From Coprococcus sp. (GTDB lineage: Bacteria; Bacillota; Clostridia; Lachnospirales; Lachnospiraceae), in the NCBI GenBank assembly GCA_017935345.1, contig JAGBHU010000038.1:1-64000 (forward strand): 64,000 nucleotides of DNA, in the 5' to 3' direction. A program made the translations under genes and the position numbers. Below the pieces are notes generated by a model. It worked only from the letters and a program-made list of their open reading frames with translations, did no database searches and was not told the origin of the DNA. Below, one piece after another: positions 45,071 to 54,966 of this stretch. Positions within the stretch are counted from its first letter, which is position 1. Each line of letters starts with the position of its first letter.

Positions 45071-46300
45071 ATGAAGGATAATTGTATCGTTGCACAATCA
45101 GGAGGACCAACAGTTGCCATAAATGCTTCTCTTGCAGGTGTTATTGACGGGGTAAAGAAAAGTAATAAATATACCCGTGTATATGGTGCTGTCCACGGTA
45201 TACAGGGAGTTCTAAACGATAATCTGATGGATTTGTCACTGATGGCATTATCCAAATTTCCTATGGTAAATACCTTGGAGCTGAGTCCTGCAATGTATTT
45301 AGGCTCATGCCGATATAAGCTCCCTGATTTTAAGGAGGATTCCAGTCCCTATGAAACTATTTTTAAAAGATTTGATGAATATAAAATAGCCGCATTCTTC
45401 TATATAGGCGGAAACGACTCCATGGATACGGTAAGTAAGCTGAATTCCTATGCAAAAGAAATCGGCTCTGATACCAAAATCGTTGGAATACCCAAAACCA
45501 TCGATAATGACCTATTGATAACCGACCACACTCCGGGCTTCGGTTCAGCGGCAAAATATGTTGCTTCCACCATGCTTGAAATAGCCCATGACACTTATAT
45601 TTATCAGATACCAAGTGTGGTTATCGTTGAAATCATGGGACGTGATGCAGGCTGGCTGACAGCCTCTGCAAGTCTGGCAAGAACAGATTACAGCCCTGCC
45701 CCACATCTTATTTACCTCCCTGAGGTCGCTTTTGATGAAGAGCAATTCATACAGGATATTCGTAATCAATTAAACAGCTACAGAACGGTTATTGTTGCCG
45801 TATCGGAAGGAATACGCGACAAAGACGGCAATTATATCAGTGCGACAACTGCTGCCGCAGACAAATTCGGTCATATGCAGTTAAGCGGTACCGGTAAGGC
45901 CCTTGAAATTCTCGTCAAAGAAAAGCTGGGCATCAAAGTCCGTTCCATTGAGTTAAACGTACTTCAGCGATGTGCTGCACATATTGCATCAAGAACAGAT
46001 ATCAATGAATCATTTGCATTAGGTCAAGCCGCCGTAAAATACGCGGCAGCAGATATGACCGGCGTTATGGCATCCATTAAAAGGATTTCCAACGACCCTT
46101 ATCAATGGTGCATTGAGCCAACCGATGTAAATGCGGTTGCCAATAAGGCAAAATCCGTTCCGCCTGAGTGGATAACGAAAGAAAAAAATGATGTAACTCC
46201 TGAGATGGAAGCATACTTAAGACCTCTGATTATCGGAGAAGTATCTCTGCAGTATAAAAACGGTCTGCCAATGTATCTTCCGGTTGAGCATTTACTATAG
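45071..46300 (+). CDS. pfp: Phosphofructokinase, PPi-dependent type
   Basis: Phosphorylates fructose 6-phosphate in glycolysis. The 409-residue protein has QSGGPTVAINASLAGVIDG (residues 9-27), GGNDS (113-117) and PKTIDND (141-147), then EIMGRDAGW. Asp at the position of E. coli Gly104 and Lys at Gly124 are the residues known to favour pyrophosphate over ATP, so PPi use is likely. The first binding Asp (E. coli Asp103) is Asn here. ATG 45071 follows AGGAGG; an earlier in-frame start at 45014 does not. Complete. Confidence 0.92.
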   Translation: MKDNCIVAQSGGPTVAINASLAGVIDGVKKSNKYTRVYGAVHGIQGVLNDNLMDLSLMALSKFPMVNTLELSPAMYLGSCRYKLPDFKEDSSPYETIFKRFDEYKIAAFFYIGGNDSMDTVSKLNSYAKEIGSDTKIVGIPKTIDNDLLITDHTPGFGSAAKYVASTMLEIAHDTYIYQIPSVVIVEIMGRDAGWLTASASLARTDYSPAPHLIYLPEVAFDEEQFIQDIRNQLNSYRTVIVAVSEGIRDKDGNYISATTAAADKFGHMQLSGTGKALEILVKEKLGIKVRSIELNVLQRCAAHIASRTDINESFALGQAAVKYAAADMTGVMASIKRISNDPYQWCIEPTDVNAVANKAKSVPPEWITKEKNDVTPEMEAYLRPLIIGEVSLQYKNGLPMYLPVEHLL

Positions 46301-46403
46301 GTTTAAAATTAATTTTCAAATCGTTTTATTTCTTGACACACTTTGTTTAAATTTATGTTTTATTATTAATTCAGTTGTTAATCATAATTTTTCTTTGTTG
46401 TTT

Positions 46404-46435
46404 AAAAAAAGCCCCATTCATTGGGGCTTTTTTTT
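46404..46435. terminator. Bidirectional terminator between pfp and gltD
   Basis: GCCCC (46411-46415) and GGGGC (46423-46427), extended by A and T runs on both sides, serve the two converging genes. Confidence 0.9.
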
Positions 46436-46490
46436 GCATGAAGTTTCGTAACTTTTTATGATACCATCTGTCATTACATCGTCCGATGAA

Positions 46491-48053
46491 TTACAAATTT
46501 GTATAACCTATCAGCATGGAATCAACCGCCATGGATGCTTCCCTGCCTTCTCTGATCGCCCATACAACAAGGGACTGTCCTCTGTGCATATCTCCTGCAA
46601 CAAACACCTTTGGAACATTGGTCGCATAAGAGCCGGGACATTGTGTTTTTACATTTGTTCTCTCATTCAGCTCTACCCCAAAGCTTTCAGCCACATAAGT
46701 CTGACAGCCAAGGAATCCGGCAGCAATCAGAACAACATCACATTCAACGATATACTCGCTGTCAGGAATTTCGGTCATATTCATACGACCCGTATTTTCA
46801 TCCTTCACCCATTCCAGCTTCACACATTTTGCCGCTGTTACATTGCCATCCTTATCCTTAACAAACTCTTTAACGGTTGTTTCATAGATACGCGGGTCAT
46901 GTCCGTATACGGCGATTGCCTCCTGTTGACCATAATCTGTCTTGCAGACTCTAGGCCACTCCGGCCAAGGATTGTTCTCTGCTCTCTCATCCGGAAGCTT
47001 CGGCATCATCTCAAGCTGAGTTACATTTTGTGCCCCTTCTCTTACTGCCGTACCGACACAGTCATTTCCTGTGTCACCGCCGCCTATCACGAGAACCTTT
47101 TTATCCTTACAGCTTACAAACTGTTTATCTGCAAAATCCGAATTTACCAGACTCATGGTAGTCGTCTTCAGGAAATCCACTGCAAAATAAATTCCTTTTG
47201 CATCTCTTCCCGGTACTTTGATATCTCTTGGATTGGAAGCCCCACAGGCAAGAACAACCGCATCATATTCGTCTATCAGGTCTGCTGCCTTGACATATTT
47301 CTGCTCCTTATTCTTCAGATAACCTGTCATCGGATCATCCTTTGCACAGCTTGGCTTTGCAGCCTGTCTGCCTGTGGCAACCTCTGTATTGAATACAAAC
47401 TTGATGCCACGCTTTTTCATATATTCAATCTTTCTGTCAATCACATGCTTTTCCAGCTTCATATTGGGGATTCCATACATCAGAAGTCCGCCCGGTCTGT
47501 CACTTCTCTCATATACAGTAACCTCATGGCCTCTCAGGTTCAACTGGTCTGCTGCCGCAAGTCCTGACGGGCCGGAACCGATAATAGCAACCTTCTTGCC
47601 CGTATGTCCTTTCGGTGGCTTATCATTTACATATCCCATTGCATATGCATTTTCAATAATGGCCATCTCATTTTCACGTACGGATACAGGGTCTCCGTTT
47701 ATATTACAGGTACATGCCTTCTCACAAAGTGCAGGACATACACGGCTTGTAAATTCAGGGAAATTATTTGTCTTGCTAAGCCTTAAATATGCATGCTCCA
47801 GATTATCATTATAAAGCAAATCGTTCCATTCCGGTATCAGGTTATTCAGCGGACATCCCGATGCCATACCGCCTATCATCATACCGGACTGACAAAACGG
47901 TACACCACAATCCATACATCGGGCAGCCTGCAGCTTCTGCTCTTTGGAAGTTAAAGGTATATGGAATTCATTGAAATTCTTGATTCTTTCCTTTGGAGCT
48001 ATTTCTTTACTTGTCTTTCTCTCATACTCTAAAAATCCGGTTGGTTTTCCCAT
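46491..48053 (-). CDS. gltD: Glutamate synthase small subunit
   Basis: The FAD/NADPH-binding beta subunit feeding electrons to GltB. The 520-residue protein contains the N-terminal Fe-S domain (CMDCGVPFCQ, SRVCPALCEKACTCN) and two dinucleotide folds (VAIIGSGPSGLAAADQLN, about 154-171; VLVIGGGDTGNDCVG, about 300-314). It closes with VFVAGDMHRGQSLVVWAIREGR. About 30 residues longer than E. coli GltD, with an extra loop at about 220-245 (RQAAKPSCAKDDPMTGYLKN). Starts 12 bases after the gltB stop. Confidence 0.95.
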   Translation of the reverse strand: MGKPTGFLEYERKTSKEIAPKERIKNFNEFHIPLTSKEQKLQAARCMDCGVPFCQSGMMIGGMASGCPLNNLIPEWNDLLYNDNLEHAYLRLSKTNNFPEFTSRVCPALCEKACTCNINGDPVSVRENEMAIIENAYAMGYVNDKPPKGHTGKKVAIIGSGPSGLAAADQLNLRGHEVTVYERSDRPGGLLMYGIPNMKLEKHVIDRKIEYMKKRGIKFVFNTEVATGRQAAKPSCAKDDPMTGYLKNKEQKYVKAADLIDEYDAVVLACGASNPRDIKVPGRDAKGIYFAVDFLKTTTMSLVNSDFADKQFVSCKDKKVLVIGGGDTGNDCVGTAVREGAQNVTQLEMMPKLPDERAENNPWPEWPRVCKTDYGQQEAIAVYGHDPRIYETTVKEFVKDKDGNVTAAKCVKLEWVKDENTGRMNMTEIPDSEYIVECDVVLIAAGFLGCQTYVAESFGVELNERTNVKTQCPGSYATNVPKVFVAGDMHRGQSLVVWAIREGREASMAVDSMLIGYTNL

Positions 48054-48065
48054 TGTTCTACCTCC

Positions 48066-51000
48066 TTAACCTCTAACTTTATAAAATGCTTCAATCGCTG
48101 CCTGTTCACTGCTTAAGCCTTTTTCCTCTAATGCTACAATCGTGTTCATCATCTTCTTGTAGTCTGTCGGAATAATCTTCTTGAACTTCGGAAGATACTC
48201 GTGAAAGCTGTCAAGAATCCGCTTTCCAATCTCAGAGTTCGTGTAATTGACATGATCCATAATCAGCTGCTTTAACTCGCCGATCTCATATTTATCCGAA
48301 ACCGCTTCAATCGAAATCATTTCCTTGTTCAGTCTCTTGTACAAATCATTTTCCATATCCAGTACATAGGCAATACCGCCACTCATACCTGCTGCAAAGT
48401 TCTTACCTGTTCTTCCCAGCACGACAACCTTACCGCCTGTCATATACTCACAACCATGGTCACCTACGCCTTCTACTACCGCTGTCGCACCCGAATTTCT
48501 GACTGCAAACCGCTCTCCTGCCACACCGTTAATAAACGCTTTACCACTTGTTGCACCGTAAAGCGCTACATTACCGATAATGATATTTTCCTCATGCTTA
48601 TATTTTACTGACCTTGGCGGATAGACAATCAGCTTTCCACCCGATAAGCCTTTACCAAAATAATCATTGCTGTCACCAACCAGCTCAAGGGTCAGTCCCT
48701 TTGGAACAAATGCACCAAAGCTCTGTCCGCCTGCACCGTTACACTTCACAAGATATGTGTCTTCCTCTAAAGTTTCACCATACCGCTTTGTTATCTCTGA
48801 ACCGAATATTGTTCCTACGGAACGGTCCGTATTGACCACATCGATTTCAATACTCTTTCTCTGCTTTTTAAGAAGAGACGGTCCTAATTTCTTAAGGAGT
48901 ATTCTCATATCCACAGTCTGTTCAAGCTCGAAATCATATGGATTCTTTTCATGATATTGAATCTTGTTCTGTGGCATATCAATGTACGGATTCTTTATAA
49001 TTCTGTCAAGAATGACATTTCTCGCATCCGCTCTGTCACTGCTTGTTATCAAATCGGAACGTCCTACCAGTTCATCTACCGTACGAACTCCCAGCTTGCT
49101 CATATACTCACGAAGCTCCTCGGCAATAAACAGCATAAAATTCTTTACATATTCCGGTTTTCCTTTAAAACGCTTACGCAGCTCAGGATTCTGGGTTGCA
49201 ACACCTACAGGACAGGTATCCAGATTACATACTCTCATCATAACGCAGCCCATTGTTACAAGCGGTGCCGTTGCAAATCCAAATTCCTCCGCACCAAGCA
49301 TTGCCGCTATCGCCACATCCCTGCCCGTCATCAGCTTACCGTCTGTTTCCAGAATAACCTTATTTCTCAAATCATTCATAATCAGTGTCTGATGTGTCTC
49401 AGCAAGACCCAACTCCCAAGGAAGTCCTGCATAATGTATGGAGTTGTTTGGTGCTGCACCTGTTCCACCGTCATAGCCTGATATCAGAATAACCTGTGCA
49501 CCTGCTTTGGCAACACCTGCGGCGATTGTACCGACGCCTGCTTCCGATACCAGCTTAACCGATATTCTTGCATCTCTGTTCGCATTCTTACAATCATAGA
49601 TCAGCTGTGCCAAATCCTCAATCGAATAGATATCGTGGTGTGGTGGTGGTGATATTAAGCTTACACCCGGCGTTGAAAGTCTTGTCTTTGCTATCCAAGG
49701 ATATACTTTTCCACCCGGAAGATGTCCGCCTTCACCCGGTTTTGCTCCCTGTGCCATCTTAATCTGTATTTCTTTTGCACTTACCAAATATCTGGAAGTC
49801 ACGCCAAATCTTCCCGATGCCACCTGCTTGATAGCCGAGCAGCGGTTTTTACCGTCCTTTCCAATCGTAAGTCTTTCTATTGCTTCTCCGCCTTCTCCCG
49901 AATTGGACTTTCCGCCCAATTCATTCATGGCGATAGCCATACATTCATGTGCCTCCTGGGAAATAGAACCGTAGCTCATGGCACCTGTCTTAAATCGCTT
50001 TACAATTTCCGATGCAGGCTCTACCTCTTCCATCGGTATCGGCTTTTCGGCATATTTGAAATCCATCAAACCTCTTAAATGGAATGGCTTTTCCTCATTA
50101 TGCAGAGCGGCTGTATATTGCTTAAACAGCTTATAATCTCCAAGCTTTGTAGACTGCTGCAGCAAATGAATGGTCTGCGGATTATAAAGATGTTCCTCCT
50201 TACCACTTCTGAACTTGTGTGTACCGATACTGTTCAAGGCAAGGTTTGTATCAAGTCCAAGCGGGTCAAATGCTGATGAATGAAGGTCATCAACGGTCTT
50301 TTCCAGTTCTGCAATACCGGAACCGCCTACACGGCTTACTGTATTTGTAAAATATTTATCTACAACCTCTTTGGATAAACCGATACATTCAAATATCTGC
50401 GAACCCATGTAGGACTGGATTGTCGATACACCCATCTTCGATGCTATCTTCACGATTCCATGGCAGATTGCACTATTATAGTCATTTACTGCCGCAGTAA
50501 AATCTTTATTCAACAGACGGGAATCAACCATCTGTTTTATTGTTTCTATTGCCAAATATGGATTGACTGCACAGGCACCATAGCCAAGTAGTGTTGCAAA
50601 ATGATGTACGTTTCTAGGGTCGGCACTCTCTAATATCATTGCAACTGCAGTTCGCTTCTTGGTTCTAACCAAATGCTTCTGCATTGCAGACACAGCCAGC
50701 AGGGAAGGAATGGCTACATGATTTTCATCTACTCCCCTGTCTGAGAGAATCAGAATATTCGCACCATCCCGATACAATTTATCTGCTTCTATAAAAAGTC
50801 TGTCCAGCGCCTTTTCCATAGAAGTATTCTTGTAATAGAGAATTGGAAGTGTAGCAACCTTCAGTCCCGCTACCTTCATATTCTTAATTTTAAGAATATC
50901 CGTATTGGTCAGTATCGGATTATTGATCTTAAGAACATGACAGTTCTCAGGCTTTTCCTCAAGAATATTTCCGTCCTTACCAAGATAAACCGATGTCGAT

Positions 51001-52604
51001 GTTACAATCTCTTCCCGAATTGCATCGATAGGCGGATTTGTTACCTGTGCAAATAACTGTTTAAAGTAATTGAACAGTGGTTTATGACCGTTTGACAAAA
51101 CAGCAAGCGGTGTATCCGTTCCCATTGCATTGATAGCCTCCGAGCCGTTTTCTGCCATAGGGTAGATTGTATTCTTAAAATCCTCAAAGGTATATCCAAA
51201 TGCTTTCTGGAGCTTTGCCCGTTCTTCATCCGTATATTCCTGTACACGTACGTTTGGTATTTTAAGCTCTTCAAGCTTGACAAGGTTACTGTCTAACCAT
51301 TCGCCATAAGGCTTTGCCAATGCATATTTCTCTTTTATCTCATCATCCGAAATAAGACGTCCGTTTACGGTATCTACAAGAAGCATACGTCCCGGTCTTA
51401 ATCTGTCCTTACGAACAATTTTCGATGGTTCTACATCAAGTACACCCACCTCTGATGAAAGAATCAGAAAATCATCATCCGTAATATAATATCTGGATGG
51501 TCTGAGGCCGTTTCTGTCTAGGACAGCCCCCATCATATCACCATCTGTAAACAAAATTGACGCAGGACCGTCCCAAGGCTCCATCATCGTAGCATAGTAT
51601 TGATAAAAGTCCTTCTTCTCCTGACTCATAAATCTGTCATTTTCCCAAGGCTCCGGTATGGTTATCATCACTGCAAGCGGAAGCGGCATACCGTTCAGCA
51701 CAAGAAATTCAAGGCAATTATCCAGTCTTGCCGAATCCGAACCATCAGGATCAAGCACCGGCATAACCTTATACATCTCATCCTGCATGATTGTCGATTC
51801 CATTGTCTCTTCACGGGCAATCATCTTATCTTCATTTCCACGAATGGTATTGATCTCTCCATTGTGACAAAGATATCGGTACGGATGGGCTCTCAGCCAT
51901 GACGGTGTCGTATTGGTAGAAAATCTCGAATGTACAAGTCCGATGGCAGACTCATAATCCGGGTCCTGCAAATCGTTATAAAACAATCTCAATTCACCTA
52001 CAAGAAACATACCCTTATATACGATTGTCTTACTGGAAAGTGAAGGTACATATGTATCGTCATTACTTTCTTCAAAAATTCTTCGTACAAAATAAAGCTT
52101 TCTGTCAAAATCAAGCCCTGACTCCAGTCCGGCAGGTTTCTTGATAAATGCCTGCATGATACATGGCATAACATCTACTGCCTTTTTACCAAGTATTTCA
52201 GGCGATGTAGGAACCTCTCTCCAGCAAAGGAAATCAAGTCCTTCCTTTTCTACTATTACCTCAAACATCTTCATAGCCTGCTTTCTTGCAAGCTCCTGTT
52301 GCGGGAAGAAGAACATACCGACTCCGTATTCTCTCTCTTTGCCCAAGTCATAGCCCAGTTCTTTTACGGCTTTTTTAAAAAACTTGTGCGATATCTGAAG
52401 TAATATGCCGACTCCGTCTCCGGTCTTTCCTTCAGCATCCTTTCCTGCTCTATGTTCAAGATTTTCAACAATCTTAAGTGCATTATTTACCGTCTCATGG
52501 GATTTGATGCCCTTGATATTGACAACCGCTCCTATACCACAATTATCATGTTCAAAGCTCTTGTCATATAATCCCTGCTCTGAAATCATCCTGCGATTAT
52601 TCAT
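48066..52604 (-). CDS. gltB: Glutamate synthase large subunit
   Basis: Makes two glutamates from glutamine and 2-oxoglutarate. The 1512-residue precursor starts with a 21-residue propeptide whose removal would expose nucleophile Cys22 (FEHDNCGIGAVV). Domains follow in order: class II amidotransferase (22-430), central domain (about 475-765), FMN-binding synthase domain (about 800-1190, with the 3Fe-4S cysteines in CVMMRVCNLDTCPVGVATQ), and C-terminal beta-helix (about 1245-1500, GATSGKAFINGVAGERFAVR). Complete. Confidence 0.97.
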   Translation of the reverse strand: MNNRRMISEQGLYDKSFEHDNCGIGAVVNIKGIKSHETVNNALKIVENLEHRAGKDAEGKTGDGVGILLQISHKFFKKAVKELGYDLGKEREYGVGMFFFPQQELARKQAMKMFEVIVEKEGLDFLCWREVPTSPEILGKKAVDVMPCIMQAFIKKPAGLESGLDFDRKLYFVRRIFEESNDDTYVPSLSSKTIVYKGMFLVGELRLFYNDLQDPDYESAIGLVHSRFSTNTTPSWLRAHPYRYLCHNGEINTIRGNEDKMIAREETMESTIMQDEMYKVMPVLDPDGSDSARLDNCLEFLVLNGMPLPLAVMITIPEPWENDRFMSQEKKDFYQYYATMMEPWDGPASILFTDGDMMGAVLDRNGLRPSRYYITDDDFLILSSEVGVLDVEPSKIVRKDRLRPGRMLLVDTVNGRLISDDEIKEKYALAKPYGEWLDSNLVKLEELKIPNVRVQEYTDEERAKLQKAFGYTFEDFKNTIYPMAENGSEAINAMGTDTPLAVLSNGHKPLFNYFKQLFAQVTNPPIDAIREEIVTSTSVYLGKDGNILEEKPENCHVLKINNPILTNTDILKIKNMKVAGLKVATLPILYYKNTSMEKALDRLFIEADKLYRDGANILILSDRGVDENHVAIPSLLAVSAMQKHLVRTKKRTAVAMILESADPRNVHHFATLLGYGACAVNPYLAIETIKQMVDSRLLNKDFTAAVNDYNSAICHGIVKIASKMGVSTIQSYMGSQIFECIGLSKEVVDKYFTNTVSRVGGSGIAELEKTVDDLHSSAFDPLGLDTNLALNSIGTHKFRSGKEEHLYNPQTIHLLQQSTKLGDYKLFKQYTAALHNEEKPFHLRGLMDFKYAEKPIPMEEVEPASEIVKRFKTGAMSYGSISQEAHECMAIAMNELGGKSNSGEGGEAIERLTIGKDGKNRCSAIKQVASGRFGVTSRYLVSAKEIQIKMAQGAKPGEGGHLPGGKVYPWIAKTRLSTPGVSLISPPPHHDIYSIEDLAQLIYDCKNANRDARISVKLVSEAGVGTIAAGVAKAGAQVILISGYDGGTGAAPNNSIHYAGLPWELGLAETHQTLIMNDLRNKVILETDGKLMTGRDVAIAAMLGAEEFGFATAPLVTMGCVMMRVCNLDTCPVGVATQNPELRKRFKGKPEYVKNFMLFIAEELREYMSKLGVRTVDELVGRSDLITSSDRADARNVILDRIIKNPYIDMPQNKIQYHEKNPYDFELEQTVDMRILLKKLGPSLLKKQRKSIEIDVVNTDRSVGTIFGSEITKRYGETLEEDTYLVKCNGAGGQSFGAFVPKGLTLELVGDSNDYFGKGLSGGKLIVYPPRSVKYKHEENIIIGNVALYGATSGKAFINGVAGERFAVRNSGATAVVEGVGDHGCEYMTGGKVVVLGRTGKNFAAGMSGGIAYVLDMENDLYKRLNKEMISIEAVSDKYEIGELKQLIMDHVNYTNSEIGKRILDSFHEYLPKFKKIIPTDYKKMMNTIVALEEKGLSSEQAAIEAFYKVRG

Positions 52605-52712
52605 ACCGATTCCCTCTTTCCTGTTTTTTATAGTGTTTTTTAATTTTTACTTTGTTTTAACAAGTAAAATTAATATTTTGATTATTTTTCTCAACTTATA
52701 AGCTCGTTTTGT

Positions 52713-52741
52713 ATATTACACCTGTTTCTACAGTTTGTAAA
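52713..52741 (-). promoter_or_regulatory. gltB promoter
   Basis: Minus strand: TTTACA (52736-52741), a 17-base spacer, TAATAT (52713-52718), about 108 bases before gltB. Confidence 0.7.
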
Positions 52742-52755
52742 CAACTTTTTTCAAT

Positions 52756-52772
52756 AAATTGTCAGACAATTT
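52756..52772. promoter_or_regulatory. Palindromic operator candidate upstream of the gltB promoter
   Basis: AAATTGTC-A-GACAATTT is a perfect 17-base palindrome 14 bases upstream of the gltB -35 element, the usual place for an activator site. The binding protein is unknown. Confidence 0.5.
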
Positions 52773-52823
52773 GTAAACTTAATTTCGTTAAGCTTATTGT
52801 ATAGTCATTTCTCCAAATTGTAT

Positions 52824-52866
52824 GAAAAAAAGAGCCAATGCCGTTCTATTTTGCCCGCATTGGCTC
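52824..52866 (-). terminator. Terminator of the LCP-protein gene
   Basis: GAGCCAATGC (52832-52841) and GCATTGGCTC (52857-52866) form a perfect stem followed on the minus strand by TCTTTTTTTCAT. Confidence 0.88.
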
Positions 52867-52913
52867 CATTCTTCTTTTTCATATCATAATATCATATCAC
52901 ACTTTATATATAA

Positions 52914-54776
52914 TTATTCATCAATTAACATACCTTCAGGAGGTTCCTTCATCGTATTGACATCCTCTCCGGATTTGTCGCCATTCGCCTTATCCTCCTT
53001 TTCCGGTATTCTTACATCTGTAGCTGCAACACCGGTTTCTGATGTAATCGCACTGCTTATCTTCGTAACCGCCGCAGACGGTGTATAGGAGGAATCTCCA
53101 TATAAATACTGATGAAGTACCGCTACATTACCGGAAAGGTCAGATGCAACAAGTACACTTCCTTTACCATTCAGATTAATTCCCGAATAAGCAAATGGGA
53201 AACCTGTTGAATCAGCTATCTTATATTTCCTGATATCCTTTGCAAGAGATACAGCCTCATCCTTTGTAATACTGGTAGCTATACAGCTAAAGGATACATC
53301 TATCAGTGAATCAATCATATTGCCATCCGCATTTGTAAGCTTTTCAACAATCTGAAGAAGCACCTTTCTCTGTCTCTCCGTTCTTGTGATATCGCCCATG
53401 TCCGTACTTCTTATACGGGAATACGCAACTGCCTGCTGTCCGTTCAATGTCTGTTTACCGGCTTCATAAATACCATCTGAAAATACGCCTGACAACCGAA
53501 TCTGCTCGGCAAGATTCTTATTCAGATTATTGATTTCCTGATCTTCTATATCTATCTCTACACCGCCGACTGCATCTATAATATCTGCCAGTGCATTAAA
53601 ATCAACCGTTACATAATCAGTAATGTACAAATCCAGATTGGTATTCAGTGTGTTGATGGATGTTACGGCTCCACCTAACTGATAAGCATAATTAACCTTT
53701 TGTGTTCCTATATCTTCACTCTGAATATCGAGAAGAGTATCTCTGTATATTGACACCAGTTTGATCTCATTTGTCTCTTCATTGATACTCACAATAATAA
53801 TAGAATCACTATTTGTTCCCTGCTCCAGATTGGACTCTCTGGAATCTACGCCATACAGCGCTATCGTCCGATATCCCTGTACCTTTTCTTCTACGCCGTC
53901 ATTCACAATCAGTTCATCTTCATATATATGCGTAATATTCATCTCTCCGTATTTAAGCTTCGCAAGACTTGACAAATAGCATACGGTCAACACGATAAAT
54001 GTTACAAGCAATACGGCAAACGCAATAAGCCATTTTACATTTGAAGGTATCTTTGACGGTTCAGGCATTTTTTCATCCAGAATCTTTTGTCTGAACAGCC
54101 TTTCACTGTCTGTTTCCTCTTCCTGCTCCTCTGTATCCAAAGCAGGCTCATAATCCTCATCCGCACGATAGCCTCCAAAGCTTTCATAGATTCCTGCATT
54201 CGGATTATCGAAAGTCTCTTCTTCATATGCCCCGGACTCGATAGCCGATTCCAGTTCTTCAAGCTCATCCTGATTGAGCATCTCCTCTGTATGATATTCC
54301 TTCTCTGGAGCATCCTGCTCCGGTTCGCTGTATTCTGCTTTTTGTAATGAACGATTATTCTGTTTTCTGGAAGATTGTTTCCTGTTTTGAGGAATCTGTT
54401 TTTTCTTCTTTTTCCCAAATGGAAGCAAATCAAACAAACCATCTTCCTCAAGATAATCCTCTTCATCAGCGATATCATCTACATCATAATCGTCGCTGCT
54501 TCCATCATATATCGTATCGTCTTCGCCAATTTCTTTATTTTTTTCAGGCAGTGTTTTACCGGAATCTGCATTGTTTCGTGTTCCGCCCACTCCTATCTCA
54601 TTCAGTACGGATTCCAGTTCATCCGCATGCTTTCTATACAACTCCTGCTGTATATCAATATCCCCGTCACTATCAGATGTAAGCTCTATATTCCTTTTTA
54701 AAACCTGTTCTTTTCTCTCAGAAAGAATCTTATTATGCTTTGCGCCTTTATTCTCCATACGGAACTTCCTCTCCAC
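52914..54776 (-). CDS. LytR-CpsA-Psr (LCP) family protein with long cytoplasmic N-terminus
   Basis: LCP proteins attach teichoic acids or capsule chains to peptidoglycan. This one has 620 residues: an acidic, low-complexity cytoplasmic region of about 245 residues (DYDVDDIADEEDYLEEDGLF, KKKKKQIPQNRKQSSRKQNN), one membrane helix (about 248-270, WLIAFAVLLVTFIVLTVCYL) and the LCP domain (about 300-480). The LCP domain contains NSDSIIIVSINEETNEIKL, SIYRDTLLD and TRTERQRKVL. A tail of about 130 residues follows. The N-terminal region is far longer than in most family members. Monocistronic. Confidence 0.92.
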   Translation of the reverse strand: MERKFRMENKGAKHNKILSERKEQVLKRNIELTSDSDGDIDIQQELYRKHADELESVLNEIGVGGTRNNADSGKTLPEKNKEIGEDDTIYDGSSDDYDVDDIADEEDYLEEDGLFDLLPFGKKKKKQIPQNRKQSSRKQNNRSLQKAEYSEPEQDAPEKEYHTEEMLNQDELEELESAIESGAYEEETFDNPNAGIYESFGGYRADEDYEPALDTEEQEEETDSERLFRQKILDEKMPEPSKIPSNVKWLIAFAVLLVTFIVLTVCYLSSLAKLKYGEMNITHIYEDELIVNDGVEEKVQGYRTIALYGVDSRESNLEQGTNSDSIIIVSINEETNEIKLVSIYRDTLLDIQSEDIGTQKVNYAYQLGGAVTSINTLNTNLDLYITDYVTVDFNALADIIDAVGGVEIDIEDQEINNLNKNLAEQIRLSGVFSDGIYEAGKQTLNGQQAVAYSRIRSTDMGDITRTERQRKVLLQIVEKLTNADGNMIDSLIDVSFSCIATSITKDEAVSLAKDIRKYKIADSTGFPFAYSGINLNGKGSVLVASDLSGNVAVLHQYLYGDSSYTPSAAVTKISSAITSETGVAATDVRIPEKEDKANGDKSGEDVNTMKEPPEGMLIDE

Positions 54777-54966
54777 ATAGTTTTCCTATAAACTCTGTTA
54801 CGTCATCAATTTAATCCAAAACTATATTCATAAACCGCAATAAAAAGTCATATATGCGACCGTTTACACTCGCATGCACTTTTTACATAATACATTAAAA
54901 TTCAAGATTTTACAACATCAATTCATCATAATAAGCTTCAAATGTAACTATTCAGCCTTTATGTTC

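Noticed and set aside
46458..47567. 369-codon plus-strand frame opposite gltD
   Set aside because: Shadow of gltD: cysteine/histidine-rich composition and no recognisable domain.
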